NCBI RefSeq assembly: GCF_022836845.1
Contig: NZ_JAJNNZ010000003.1
Coordinates: forward strand, 186,001 to 250,000
Length of the DNA stretch: 64,000 nucleotides
Direction of reading: 5' to 3'
DNA from: Vibrio gelatinilyticus
GTDB taxonomy: Bacteria; Pseudomonadota; Gammaproteobacteria; Enterobacterales; Vibrionaceae
The position numbers and the translations under genes are program-made. Positions 45,206 through 53,938 of this stretch are shown here, one piece after another (the first letter of the stretch is position 1; every line of letters starts with the position of its first letter). A model generated the notes under the pieces. The model ran no database searches, was not told where the DNA came from, and saw only the letters and a program-made list of their open reading frames with translations.

Positions 45206-46519
45206 GTGCATTCAGATCCTTCAGCTCATCAGCGAAAAGACTCGGCGATATCGCGCTCGAGAAAAAAAATCCGTATCGGCTTAATCGCGGCTTTGCCTTT
45301 ACTTGCTGCCGCTGTATTTTATCAATCCTTTTCTGGGCATAACCTATCCAAGACAGTTGATCTTCAAATTCGCAGTGACTCTGTTGCTCAAAGTACCGTT
45401 GTTTTTGAACAAGAGCTCGAAACGACCATTAAGCATCCAAAGTTTGAATACACAGTGCAAAGAGGCGATAGCCTGAGTGAAATTTTTGAACAGTTAGGTT
45501 TTTCATATCGCGAACTGATGTCGATCATGGAAACCGACCTAGACTATCTATTGCTTGATACTATCAGGCCAGGTGATGAACTTCGCTTTTGGCAAGATGA
45601 CGACAACAAGTCGTTGTTGAAAATGGAATTGAGTTTAAACATTGCTGAAAAAGCAGTGTATCAAAGACTTGATGATGGCAGCTACGAATTCAAAGATATT
45701 TCAATTCCAGGCGATTGGAAAACGCAAGCGTTGATCGGGGAAATTCATGGTAGCTTTTCTTCTTCCGCTAATAAACAAGGACTTAGTGCCAGAGAAATAG
45801 ATCAGGTCGTCACCTTACTGAAAGACAAATTGAGTTTTACGCGCGATCTAAGAGCGAGCGATCGTTTTGAGGTAGTTAAAACTAAGCAGTTTGTTGAAGG
45901 CATCGCAACAGGTAACAGTGAGCTTCAAGCTATTAAAATCTACAACCGTGGCAAGGTGTATAGTGCGTTTCTACACACTGACGGTCAGTACTATGATGCC
46001 GATGGTAATAGTCTTCAAAGGGCATTCCAAAGATACCCAGTTAGCCGAAATTATCGCATTTCGTCAAACTTTAATCCGAGACGTTTACACCCAGTAACCA
46101 AGCGTGTGTCCCCGCATAATGGGACAGACTTTGCTACGCCAACAGGTACCTCAGTTTATACGACAGGTGATGGTGTGGTCTCTATGGTGAGAAATCATCC
46201 GTATGCAGGAAAATACATCGTTGTCGATCACGGTGGGCCATACAAAACGCGTTATTTACACTTGAGTAAAACACTCGTGAAGAAAGGCCAGAAAGTCTCT
46301 CGGGGGCAAAGGATCGGCCTTTCTGGTGCCACGGGGCGCGTAACTGGGCCACATTTACACTATGAATTGATCTCGAGGGGTCGTCCCGTCAATGCAATGA
46401 AAGCCAATATACCGATGGCTCAGTCGGTTCCTAAAAAAGAATTGAATCAGTTCTTCGCTCGCAGAGATGAATGGGAATCCCTGCTTAAAAATGAAGAACT
46501 TAAACTGGCAAAACGATAA
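45206..46519 (+). CDS. M23-family peptidoglycan endopeptidase (ShyA/ShyB-like)
   Basis: A 437-residue envelope protein. An N-terminal membrane segment (IGLIAALPLLAAAVFYQ) is followed by a LysM/OapA-like domain (YTVQRGDSLSEIFEQLG), a helical linker and a C-terminal M23 domain, with zinc motifs HNGTD (H..D) and HLHYE (HxH). Such enzymes cut D,D cross-links in peptidoglycan to allow growth; Vibrio cholerae ShyA is the best known. I propose the GTG at 45206; the frame is open farther upstream, but that part overlaps the previous terminator. Confidence 0.88.
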   Translation: MHSDPSAHQRKDSAISRSRKKIRIGLIAALPLLAAAVFYQSFSGHNLSKTVDLQIRSDSVAQSTVVFEQELETTIKHPKFEYTVQRGDSLSEIFEQLGFSYRELMSIMETDLDYLLLDTIRPGDELRFWQDDDNKSLLKMELSLNIAEKAVYQRLDDGSYEFKDISIPGDWKTQALIGEIHGSFSSSANKQGLSAREIDQVVTLLKDKLSFTRDLRASDRFEVVKTKQFVEGIATGNSELQAIKIYNRGKVYSAFLHTDGQYYDADGNSLQRAFQRYPVSRNYRISSNFNPRRLHPVTKRVSPHNGTDFATPTGTSVYTTGDGVVSMVRNHPYAGKYIVVDHGGPYKTRYLHLSKTLVKKGQKVSRGQRIGLSGATGRVTGPHLHYELISRGRPVNAMKANIPMAQSVPKKELNQFFARRDEWESLLKNEELKLAKR

Positions 46520-46530
46520 AGAGATTTGAG

Positions 46531-46881
46531 ATGCAAGAAAAAGAATTTCAACAACTGGTCATGACATTGTGTCTACGAAATAGTGTGCCAGAAGTACTTA
46601 CCACGTTAAAAGAGTCTGCTGATAGCGATATTGTTGATGCGGCTCAGTCTTTGGCTGGCCAATTTGCTTTAGCTGAAGTTGAAGGTGAGCAAAGAATTTA
46701 TCACGTAAGCAAACAGCTTGATGACGAAGGAGAAGAGCAAGAGTTTGTTGAGCATATCATGAACGAAGGTGAGGACATCATTAAGTTTGTTGCCTGGTTC
46801 TTTGATATTATGTTTGAAGTAAAACCAAGTGATACATACCGCGCAGCAGGAAAAACCTACCGCCAACCAAAGCGCAGCTGA
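46531..46881 (+). CDS. conserved hypothetical acidic protein
   Basis: A 116-residue acidic cytoplasmic protein (MQEKEFQQLVMTLCLRNSVP; DEGEEQEFVEHIMNEGED). I do not recognise a named family. It starts 11 nt after the M23 peptidase gene with GAGATTTGAG upstream, so it is probably in the same operon. It is followed by an intrinsic terminator (46908-46942). Confidence 0.75.
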   Translation: MQEKEFQQLVMTLCLRNSVPEVLTTLKESADSDIVDAAQSLAGQFALAEVEGEQRIYHVSKQLDDEGEEQEFVEHIMNEGEDIIKFVAWFFDIMFEVKPSDTYRAAGKTYRQPKRS

Positions 46882-46907
46882 TCTAATACGCACACCGTCA
46901 CGTTTTT

Positions 46908-46942
46908 AGGGCCAACATTATTGTATGTCGGCCCTTTTTTAC
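46908..46942 (+). terminator. intrinsic terminator after the M23/hypothetical operon
   Basis: AGGGCC ... GGCCCT stem extended by ACAT/ATGT with one mismatch, followed by TTTTTT. Confidence 0.8.
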
Positions 46943-47060
46943 ACCTAAGGTGTAATTTAATTACATAAAAGTGTGATTTGAGTCTTGTTTTTTAATGGTG
47001 CGGGTATATCATACGCATAGATAAGATATTTAATTACAAAATCTATGTGGAGATAAAATC

Positions 47061-47195
47061 ATGGGTTATGAACTAGGTGCTGCTTATATTGGTCAAATTG
47101 CGGCAAAAAAAATGATAGACGAGATGCTTTATGGCAAACCACAGCCACAGAAGAAATCTCTTATCAAAAGAGTATTGAAAAAAATAACTAAGTAA
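47061..47195 (+). CDS. 44-residue basic small protein
   Basis: ATG at 47061, preceded by GGAGA 7 nt upstream, opens a 44-residue frame: MGYELGAAYIGQIAAKKMID, then EMLYGKPQPQKKSLIKRVLK, then KITK, stop at 47195. The first half is amphipathic or weakly hydrophobic and the second half strongly basic. It has its own upstream AT-rich promoter-like region and ends shortly before a perfect 15-bp hairpin. I do not recognise it. It could be a small membrane-associated or regulatory peptide; a dubious ORF remains possible. Confidence 0.6.
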   Translation: MGYELGAAYIGQIAAKKMIDEMLYGKPQPQKKSLIKRVLKKITK

Positions 47196-47219
47196 TCAGT
47201 TATTTTTTAAAAGGATTTG

Positions 47220-47253
47220 AACAATTAAGCCCGCAGTAGCGGGCTTAATTGTT
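47220..47253. terminator. very strong bidirectional terminator hairpin
   Basis: AACAATTAAGCCCGC (47220-47234) pairs perfectly with GCGGGCTTAATTGTT (47239-47253) around AGTA. It serves the small gene at 47061 and the minus-strand gene at 47261. Confidence 0.88.
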
Positions 47254-47260
47254 ATGGTTC

Positions 47261-47878
47261 TCAAGACGCAGATTTTTCACCTAGTGAAACCACATTATTA
47301 GGTGGAGAGGGCAAATTTCCTTGGGATATCCATGCCTCTAAATTATCCGCACCGCCAATGTATTGGTCATCTAACCAAATCTGCGGAACGGTAACCGGTG
47401 TTTTCTCACCAATAATGGCCTTCACTTCTGGAATCATTCTGTATAGAGCGGCGCTGTCTTTGACGACATCAAAGTATTGGTAGCGGATCCCTGCCTCATC
47501 TAGCATTTTCTTGGCCTTGGCACAGTAAGGACAAGTTTCTTTCCCATAGATGATAGTCCCTTTGAGTGTATCTCTTAATGCCCACTCTTTAATGACAGAT
47601 TGGATTAGTACACCACGATTAAGGGCTTCCCCCTGACTAACGACTTTGCCTTCAACAACTAAAATGGGCGCGTGCCAAGCTCCTAATTTTAGAGGTTCCC
47701 ACCAATTTGATAGCCAATCTTTTACTTCAAGTTCAACGGGAACTTCACCAAGTTCGTTCTCAAAAGTATCGTTAAGAATGTCCTTGGTGAGGGTGCATTC
47801 ACCACAAGGGATGTTAACTTTAAAAGGCCCCCAGCTTCCCGCCCAGCGATATAAAGTAATTTTAATTGGTGATGTCAT
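47261..47878 (-). CDS. two-domain thioredoxin-like / glutaredoxin protein
   Basis: A 205-residue protein. Residues 1-95 are a thioredoxin-like domain with C25-G-E-C28 (PCGECTL). Residues 105-190 are a glutaredoxin with C116-P-Y-C119 (GKETCPYC), cis-Pro in VTVPQIW and GGADNLE in the glutathione site. It probably reduces disulfides with glutathione in the cytoplasm. Monocistronic. Confidence 0.88.
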   Translation of the reverse strand: MTSPIKITLYRWAGSWGPFKVNIPCGECTLTKDILNDTFENELGEVPVELEVKDWLSNWWEPLKLGAWHAPILVVEGKVVSQGEALNRGVLIQSVIKEWALRDTLKGTIIYGKETCPYCAKAKKMLDEAGIRYQYFDVVKDSAALYRMIPEVKAIIGEKTPVTVPQIWLDDQYIGGADNLEAWISQGNLPSPPNNVVSLGEKSAS

Positions 47879-47933
47879 AGATTCGACCCTTATTCAATAT
47901 TCTATTAACTAATAGAACAGAGATGCGCTTGTT

Positions 47934-48839
47934 TTATTTCACTGTTGCCAAAGATTTTGTTTTTTTGGTTTCCCAATGCGTAATAAAGGCGACAGAGGCA
48001 ATAATAATAGCAGCGCCAACCCAAAGTCGGCCAGGAGGAACCCAACTAAATACGACCCAACCAGCTAGCACGTTCATAGGTAATTTTGCGTGATCGAAAG
48101 GCTGAACAAAGGATGCATCGGCAACCGAGTAGGCTTTAACGATCGCCCACTGAGCTAGAGCGGTTAGCGAACCTGCGATAAGTAGTAATACCCATATATC
48201 GGTACTTGTCGGTAGGGAGAGGTCAGGCAGAGCGAGTAATAAGTTGAAAGGCGTAATGAGAATGAGCAGATACACAACCATTGTTGACGGGGAATCATAA
48301 GATGAAAGACGTTTAACCATAAGCGAATAACAAGCCCAAAAAAACGCCGCGCCAATAGGAAGTAATGTGGCCCAACTAAAATTTTCGGCCCAAGGTTCAA
48401 GAATAATCATTGCGCCAACAAACCCGCTCAATGTCGCGATCCAACGTGCTGTACCCACGTTCTCCTTGAGGATAAACCCTGATCCTAGCGTTGCGAAAAG
48501 CGGTGAGGTCATTAACAGTGCGATGCCTTGCCAGATTGGTACAGGATAAGCCAGTGCCCAAATCCAGAGTTGAATGCCGATGACGGAAAGAAACACACGA
48601 AAAAGATGAGCAGGAAAATGCTTTGTTCTTAGCGACTGACGCAGTCCCAAAGACTTTAAGTACGGGAGGATCACGACAAGGGCAATTGTGTATTGAATCA
48701 AAGCAATCGTCGTAGAAGGTAGCCCATGATTGATACCGACAATTTGAGTAATACTATTAATAATTGCAAAAGCCAGACCCGCAGTGAGCATCCAGCCCGC
48801 CCCTTGGATCGGATTGTGTTGTTGTTTCATGTTATCCAT
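47934..48839 (-). CDS. EamA/DMT-family transporter
   Basis: A 301-residue membrane protein with ten predicted helices in two EamA repeats. The first repeat begins GAGWMLTAGLAFAIINSI, the second near residue 150. It resembles RhaT/RarD-like exporters. The substrate is unknown. It is not close in sequence to the EamA gene at 20727. Confidence 0.88.
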   Translation of the reverse strand: MDNMKQQHNPIQGAGWMLTAGLAFAIINSITQIVGINHGLPSTTIALIQYTIALVVILPYLKSLGLRQSLRTKHFPAHLFRVFLSVIGIQLWIWALAYPVPIWQGIALLMTSPLFATLGSGFILKENVGTARWIATLSGFVGAMIILEPWAENFSWATLLPIGAAFFWACYSLMVKRLSSYDSPSTMVVYLLILITPFNLLLALPDLSLPTSTDIWVLLLIAGSLTALAQWAIVKAYSVADASFVQPFDHAKLPMNVLAGWVVFSWVPPGRLWVGAAIIIASVAFITHWETKKTKSLATVK

Positions 48840-49084
48840 TCATTAAGTATTGAGCGCTTGTCCTTCACACGAGCAGCGCAATGTTTTTATGTGTGAGCAT
48901 TGTACATGGAAAGAGAAAGAGACGTTATGATTTCATTTGTCTTACCCAAACATTATTTGTCTTATCCAAACAATAGAAACAACGAAAAGCGGCGTATAGC
49001 AAATAGCCTAGTCGGTATAATATATGACGATGAATAAAGAGTGGTTACAGTGTCACACAGTAACTAAGTGAAATAGGGTTATAT

Positions 49085-49111
49085 AAAAAAAGCCTCCCTA
49101 AAAAGGGAGGC
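49085..49111 (-). terminator. intrinsic terminator, minus strand, 360 nt beyond the porin gene
   Basis: GCCTCCCT and AGGGAGGC pair; on the minus strand CTTTTTTTATAT follows. It probably ends the porin transcript from 49470. Between 49112 and 49469 on the minus strand are stem-loops (AAATGCT/AGCATTT; GCGC-ATTTA-GCGC) and only a 25-codon frame, so it is a long structured 3' UTR or the source of a small RNA. The plus-strand part of 48840-49084 shows nothing else. Confidence 0.75.
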
Positions 49112-49469
49112 AAAAGGTAGCCACTTATTATTACTTTGGTATAACCAATCGACGTTGTATTGATTCGGTTAGTATTAAATCATCTTCTCCCTCTAAAAAG
49201 CGATTGCGCTAAATGCGCCCAAAGCAAGTAAGTGCAAATGCTGCCAGCATTTGACATATTTACTTTTGCATGAAGCGTACCAACATGTTAAAAACTTTCT
49301 ATTTAAACTAACTTGCTGATATATTTAGGTATTTAGTTTGATGCCTATTTTTTATGTGACGTAGTGTCCGCATCTTGACTCGTTCAAACTGTGCAGCTGC
49401 ACCAAAATGAATCAAAGTAAACGCGACCAAACCGATGATTTATTTAAGCTTGGTCGTTGATTCTCCGTA

Positions 49470-50492
49470 TTAAAAATCGTAACGAAGCCCTAGGCGAAGT
49501 GAATTTTCCGCGTCAACATGGTCACCATTTTTATCGGTGACTTTTAAATTATTCATCTTGTAGGTCACGTAGGTTCGTAGTGCTTTGTTAAAGTCGTATC
49601 GGCCAGTGATCTCAACGAAATCATTAGCATCGCTTTTCTCACCTGATACTTCATTTTTAACAGTCGACTTCGCGTAAGCACCGATGATTCTGAAACCATT
49701 ACCCAACTTATAGTGAGCAGCTAACTCTGTACCGGTAAAGCTTTCTTTGTTTAGCAAGCCTGAATCGGAATCATTGAGATCGCCTTGGGTATAAGAACCA
49801 GCAACGTAAAAAGAGCCGATTGTGTAGCTAACACCACCAATCACTTGGTTTGCTTTGCCTTCACCGTCGCCATTATCATTAGCAGAATAACCAAGGCCTA
49901 AACCCAGGCCAAATGGCAGGGTATAAAGCCCCGACAATCCGTAGCCATTTTCGTTTTTATTTTCAGCCGCTATTAAGCTAGCTTGTACTGATAAGGCATC
50001 CATAAACTTGCCAGAATAAGCGAAAGTGTTGTTCACTTGCTCATCACCGCCATTGATGAAGTCTTTTTGTGTATTGGTGTGAGTACCGATGTCGGTCATT
50101 TTTGACACTTGAACGTTGGCGGTATCTTGCTTACCAAAAGAGAGCGCACCAAACGAAGTGCCTACACCTGCGTACATGTAGCGCTGCTTAAACTGTTTGT
50201 TGGCGGTATTGTCACCAGAAGAGTCCACAGATTGTTCCGCTTCGTAAAAGCCGAACCCAGTGAGGTTGTCTGAAATTTGAGTTTCGCCTCCGACGTTCAA
50301 GCGAAAGCGGCTTTTGTTCTTCATGCTTCCATCGATTTCATTGCCTTTGTCATCACCAATGAAGTCACCTCGAAATTCAGCGCGCCCGCCGATCTTTAGG
50401 CTGGTACCATCTTTGTTGTATACCTCAGCAGCAACCAATGAACCGGACATGAGGGCTGAAAGAACAGAAGTTGCTAGGATCGCTTTTTTCAT
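49470..50492 (-). CDS. general porin (OmpU/OmpL-like), porin 1
   Basis: A 340-residue outer-membrane beta-barrel with a Sec signal peptide (MKKAILATSVLSALMSGSLV, ending AA) and a typical Vibrio porin start EVYNKDGTSLKIGGRAEF. It ends LGLRYDF, with the terminal Phe used by the BAM complex. I use the ATG at 50492 because the signal peptide begins there. It forms a tandem pair with the porin at 50667; the two are clear paralogs. Confidence 0.9.
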   Translation of the reverse strand: MKKAILATSVLSALMSGSLVAAEVYNKDGTSLKIGGRAEFRGDFIGDDKGNEIDGSMKNKSRFRLNVGGETQISDNLTGFGFYEAEQSVDSSGDNTANKQFKQRYMYAGVGTSFGALSFGKQDTANVQVSKMTDIGTHTNTQKDFINGGDEQVNNTFAYSGKFMDALSVQASLIAAENKNENGYGLSGLYTLPFGLGLGLGYSANDNGDGEGKANQVIGGVSYTIGSFYVAGSYTQGDLNDSDSGLLNKESFTGTELAAHYKLGNGFRIIGAYAKSTVKNEVSGEKSDANDFVEITGRYDFNKALRTYVTYKMNNLKVTDKNGDHVDAENSLRLGLRYDF

Positions 50493-50620
50493 TTTTTCCA
50501 CTACCTTATTTGAATCAAGAGACACCTTGTCTCGTTGGGATGCTTGTAAGGTAGTGTTTTTATGTGACAGCTAAATGAGTGTGATATGACGGTTTGGTTG
50601 CACAGATTAGTATTGACCAT

Positions 50621-50646
50621 AAAAAAGGGCAGCGATGCTGCCCTTT
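50621..50646 (-). terminator. intrinsic terminator of porin 2
   Basis: AAAGGGCAGC and GCTGCCCTTT pair perfectly (10 bp) around GAT; on the minus strand a T-run follows. It separates the two porin transcription units. Confidence 0.87.
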
Positions 50647-50666
50647 ACAATAGGATGTTACTAAAT

Positions 50667-51677
50667 TTAGAAGTCGTAACGAAGTGCGAGACGCAGTGAG
50701 TTTTCAGCATCCTCTGTTCTTTGTGAGCTATCAGCTTTTAAGTTGTTGAGCTTGTAAGTTGCATAAGTTCGTAATGTCGAGTTGAAGTAATAAACACCCG
50801 TAAACTCTACATAATCGCTGACGCTGTATTTATCGAGACCATCTGGGTCAATTTCACCTTTTTGGTAGCCTAACACCGCCTCGAAATTACTTTCAAATCG
50901 GTACTGAGCAACGGCTTCAACACTGTTGAATTTATTGTCACCAGCGAATTTTTTTGAGCCATCCCCCTGAGTATAACCAACGCCGACATAGAGGCCATCC
51001 AGACGATAGTTCACGCCTCCGATGACCTGTGTAGAGTCTTGGGCGTTAGCGCCTGGGTTATCGTTGGCTGCGTAACCAAGTCCAAGACCTAAGCCCATCG
51101 GAAGAGTATAGATGCCCGAAAGTGCCCAGCCGTTTTCGTTTTCTTCTTCAGCTAGCAAGAAGCTTGCTTTTACAGACAGTGCATCCATAAAGTAACCAGA
51201 ATAGGCGATCGCATTGTTGATCTGCTCATCACCGGCTTGGATAAACGTTTTTTGGATACCACTGTGGGAGGTCACCGTATCGGTCATTTGAGATATTTGA
51301 ACCGTTGCTGCGTCTTGTCTGCCGAACGTGACTGCGCCGGCGTCACTAGATAGACCAGCCCACATGTAACGTTGCTCGAAATTGTCATTCTTGTCGTTGC
51401 TACCACTAGATTTAACTTTTTGTTCCGCTTCGTAGAAAGCGATGCCGCTAAAACCATTAGATATTTGCGTTTCACCACCGACATTGATACGTACACGAGA
51501 GTTATTTTGCATAGTGCCGTCAATTTTGTCGCCGCCAGACGTACCTTGGAAGTCCCCACGGAACTCTGCACGTCCACCAATACTTAATGAATTACCATCT
51601 GAGTTGTAAACCTCTGCCGCGAATGCTGAACCAGAGACGAGTGTTGTTATCGCCGTAGCGATGGCTGCCTTTTTCAT
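50667..51677 (-). CDS. general porin (OmpU/OmpL-like), porin 2
   Basis: A 336-residue porin paralog of the previous gene: signal peptide ending AFA, mature start AEVYNSDGNSLSIGGRAEF, C-terminus LALRYDF. Both pairs of loops differ, so pore selectivity may differ. It has its own CRP site upstream (51830-51845) and its own terminator. The duplicate nature is plain from the shared blocks FMDALSV and LPMGLGLGLGY. Confidence 0.9.
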   Translation of the reverse strand: MKKAAIATAITTLVSGSAFAAEVYNSDGNSLSIGGRAEFRGDFQGTSGGDKIDGTMQNNSRVRINVGGETQISNGFSGIAFYEAEQKVKSSGSNDKNDNFEQRYMWAGLSSDAGAVTFGRQDAATVQISQMTDTVTSHSGIQKTFIQAGDEQINNAIAYSGYFMDALSVKASFLLAEEENENGWALSGIYTLPMGLGLGLGYAANDNPGANAQDSTQVIGGVNYRLDGLYVGVGYTQGDGSKKFAGDNKFNSVEAVAQYRFESNFEAVLGYQKGEIDPDGLDKYSVSDYVEFTGVYYFNSTLRTYATYKLNNLKADSSQRTEDAENSLRLALRYDF

Positions 51678-51829
51678 AATTATATCCTTAATTATTTTAT
51701 ACCCACTGCAATGTTATCCACTGCGGTACTAAGCCTTGTTACACATAGGCTGCGTACTTGAGTAAATATAGAACGACATACTCGAACTGCTCTTTTAGGC
51801 GCCAATTAGTTCACTTTTTGTTCGCTCTG

Positions 51830-51845
51830 TGTGATTTAGATCACA
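51830..51845. promoter_or_regulatory. CRP-binding site upstream of porin 2
   Basis: TGTGA-TTTAGA-TCACA is a perfect CRP palindrome, about 155 nt before the porin 2 start codon. It implies cAMP-CRP control. The rest of 51678-52422 (divergent porin promoters) shows no gene; a weaker TGTGA lies near 52339. Confidence 0.75.
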
Positions 51846-52422
51846 ATAAATATACTATCTGCAGTGCGTTCTAGGCTTTTCCAAAGGTGATAGGAGGGGC
51901 GTGGGCGACTGGTGGTGTATGAGATGTCGAGAATTTCGCTCATGATGGATTGTTAAATTATGAAACATTTCGTCACCGTAATAGTGATAAGGTTTTCTTG
52001 AAAACCCCAAAATTAGACTAAAAATTGGCTTTAGAAAGCAAATCATAATCAATGAGATGTCTTTATGGGGTGAGGAGCTTGGTGGTAAAAATGCGAGTTA
52101 AATTACTGTGTTTTGGTGGTAAATAGACATAAAACAGTACTCCTCTCTGATTTATTTGAATTTAGGTATTTTTTGTAATTTCCTAACTCTTTGTTTTTGT
52201 GGGATTTAAATGTATAAAAAACAGTGTTTTCAATTTTTTACGACTTTTTATGAAAGCATTGGGAACTTTAGGGTTAGAGTGATTTCCGTCATGTTAATCC
52301 AGCGTTACATGCAAGTGTTTTGATTCAGGTTGCTGTATGTGTGATTTGAATTCATTTGATGGCGCTATGTCATTCGTTTTGGATGACTTTACTTTATGTA
52401 AACTTGAAATATGGAAATCCCA

Positions 52423-53484
52423 ATGAACAAAAAAATTATTGCATTAGCAGTTGCAGCTGCAGCATTCGGTACATCAGTTTCTGCTGTTGAGCTTTACAAC
52501 AAAGACGGTTCTACTTTCAAAGTAGGCGGTCACGTCTCTATGGGTGTTACTGATTCAGAGCAAACACACGCAACTGTTGATTCACGTTCTCCGCGTATCA
52601 ACTTCGAAGCAACTCAAGATGTAGGCAATGGCTTTACTGCTACTGCTAAAGCCGAGTGGGCTATGAACATGCTTGACGGTGGTGATAACACGTTCACAAC
52701 TCGTCTTGGTCAAGTAGGTCTATCACACGATGTATACGGTTCAGTTGTTGGTGGTACTCAATGGGCACCGTACTACGATGCTGCAGGCGTTGCGGATCTT
52801 CCAATCGCATTCGCGAATGATTTCATCTACGACAACCACGGTGCGCTAGGTACTGGTCGTGGTGATGCAATGGTAACTTACCGCAATGGCCTTGAACTAG
52901 GTAACGCTGGTAACCTTAACCTTGGTTTGGGTTGGCAAAGTGGCAACGAAATTACTGACGGTGACAACACGCTTTACAATACAGACGTGCGTACTCAGGC
53001 AGTTCTTGGTTATGACGTAGCTGGTTTTGGTGTGAATTACGCGTACAACACTGGTAACGTTTCTGATACTGCTAGCTTTAACCAAACAGCAACTTCACAC
53101 CTAGTATCGGCTAAGTACGGTACATACGGTAAAGGTCTATACGTTGCGGGTGTTTACGCAATGAATGACTACATGAACTCTGGAAACAACGGCCAACTTC
53201 TTGAAGACACTAAAGCGTACGAAGCAATCTTAGCTTACGGTCTTTCAAACAGCCTTAACCTAAGTGTTAACTACGAAGCGGTTAAGAACGATGGCGATAC
53301 AATGGGTGCAGGCTACAAAGGCGAAACTATGTACGCGACTACTGCAATCCAAGCAGAGTACGATGTAAACTCTCGTCTACGAGCATACGCTGGTTATGAG
53401 TTTGATCTAGAAGGTACTGGTCAGTACAAAGACGACAACACTCGTAACAACATCTGGACTGCAGGTATTCGTTTCTACCTATAA
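52423..53484 (+). CDS. general porin (Porin_4 type), porin 3
   Basis: A 353-residue porin with a Sec signal peptide ending VSA and mature start VELYNKDGSTFKVGGHVSMG; the C-terminus is IRFYL. The codon use is highly biased, as expected for an abundant outer-membrane protein. I start at 52423 (MNKKIIALAVAAAAFG); the frame four codons upstream is the leader. It is a close paralog of the porin at 53939 and only distantly similar to porins 1 and 2. Confidence 0.9.
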   Translation: MNKKIIALAVAAAAFGTSVSAVELYNKDGSTFKVGGHVSMGVTDSEQTHATVDSRSPRINFEATQDVGNGFTATAKAEWAMNMLDGGDNTFTTRLGQVGLSHDVYGSVVGGTQWAPYYDAAGVADLPIAFANDFIYDNHGALGTGRGDAMVTYRNGLELGNAGNLNLGLGWQSGNEITDGDNTLYNTDVRTQAVLGYDVAGFGVNYAYNTGNVSDTASFNQTATSHLVSAKYGTYGKGLYVAGVYAMNDYMNSGNNGQLLEDTKAYEAILAYGLSNSLNLSVNYEAVKNDGDTMGAGYKGETMYATTAIQAEYDVNSRLRAYAGYEFDLEGTGQYKDDNTRNNIWTAGIRFYL

Positions 53485-53521
53485 GGTAGCAACCACCTAA
53501 GTCACAAATTTATATTGAAAA

Positions 53522-53549
53522 GCCCGTTCTAAATGAGCGGGTTTTTTTT
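53522..53549 (+). terminator. intrinsic terminator of porin 3
   Basis: GCCCGTTC and GAGCGGG(T) pair with one wobble, followed by TTTTTTTT. Confidence 0.82.
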
Positions 53550-53864
53550 GTTCTTGCAGATTTCATTGTTTGTGTAAATGTTTGCTGGTTGGGTTATTGG
53601 TAGTGGTAATCAATAACAGGTAAAAATATCTAACGCGAGCTAATCTAATCTCACTATTTCTTAATTGTTTTTCTGTAACCCTATGTTTCTAATGAGTATT
53701 AACTAGGGTTTCGTGTTTTTTTAAAGCTTCATTTTATTTAACGCCACATCGCGGAACTAAATCATTAAAGTATCTCCATATTACAAATTCATGTTTTTCA
53801 TGCACTTGTATTGAGTTTTATGTTTATTAAAACGACTCATCAAGTGTGGTTTAACACCCTAAGT

Positions 53865-53913
53865 ACTTATCCACGCCTTCTTTTTTATTATGGATAAACA
53901 GAAGCGGATAAGT
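53865..53913 (+). promoter_or_regulatory. hairpin in the 5' leader of porin 4
   Basis: ACTTATCC (53865-53872) pairs perfectly with GGATAAGT (53906-53913), and inner GCCTTC/GAAGC may extend the stem. It ends 25 nt before the ATG at 53939, so it may affect translation or be a small-RNA target. Confidence 0.45.
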
Positions 53914-53938
53914 GTGAAACTGTCATATGGAAGTTATT

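Noticed and set aside
47220..47253. Perfect 15-bp inverted repeat as a phage attachment or recombination site
   Set aside because: Its place at the end of two convergent genes and GC-core with AT flanks make a terminator the simpler reading.
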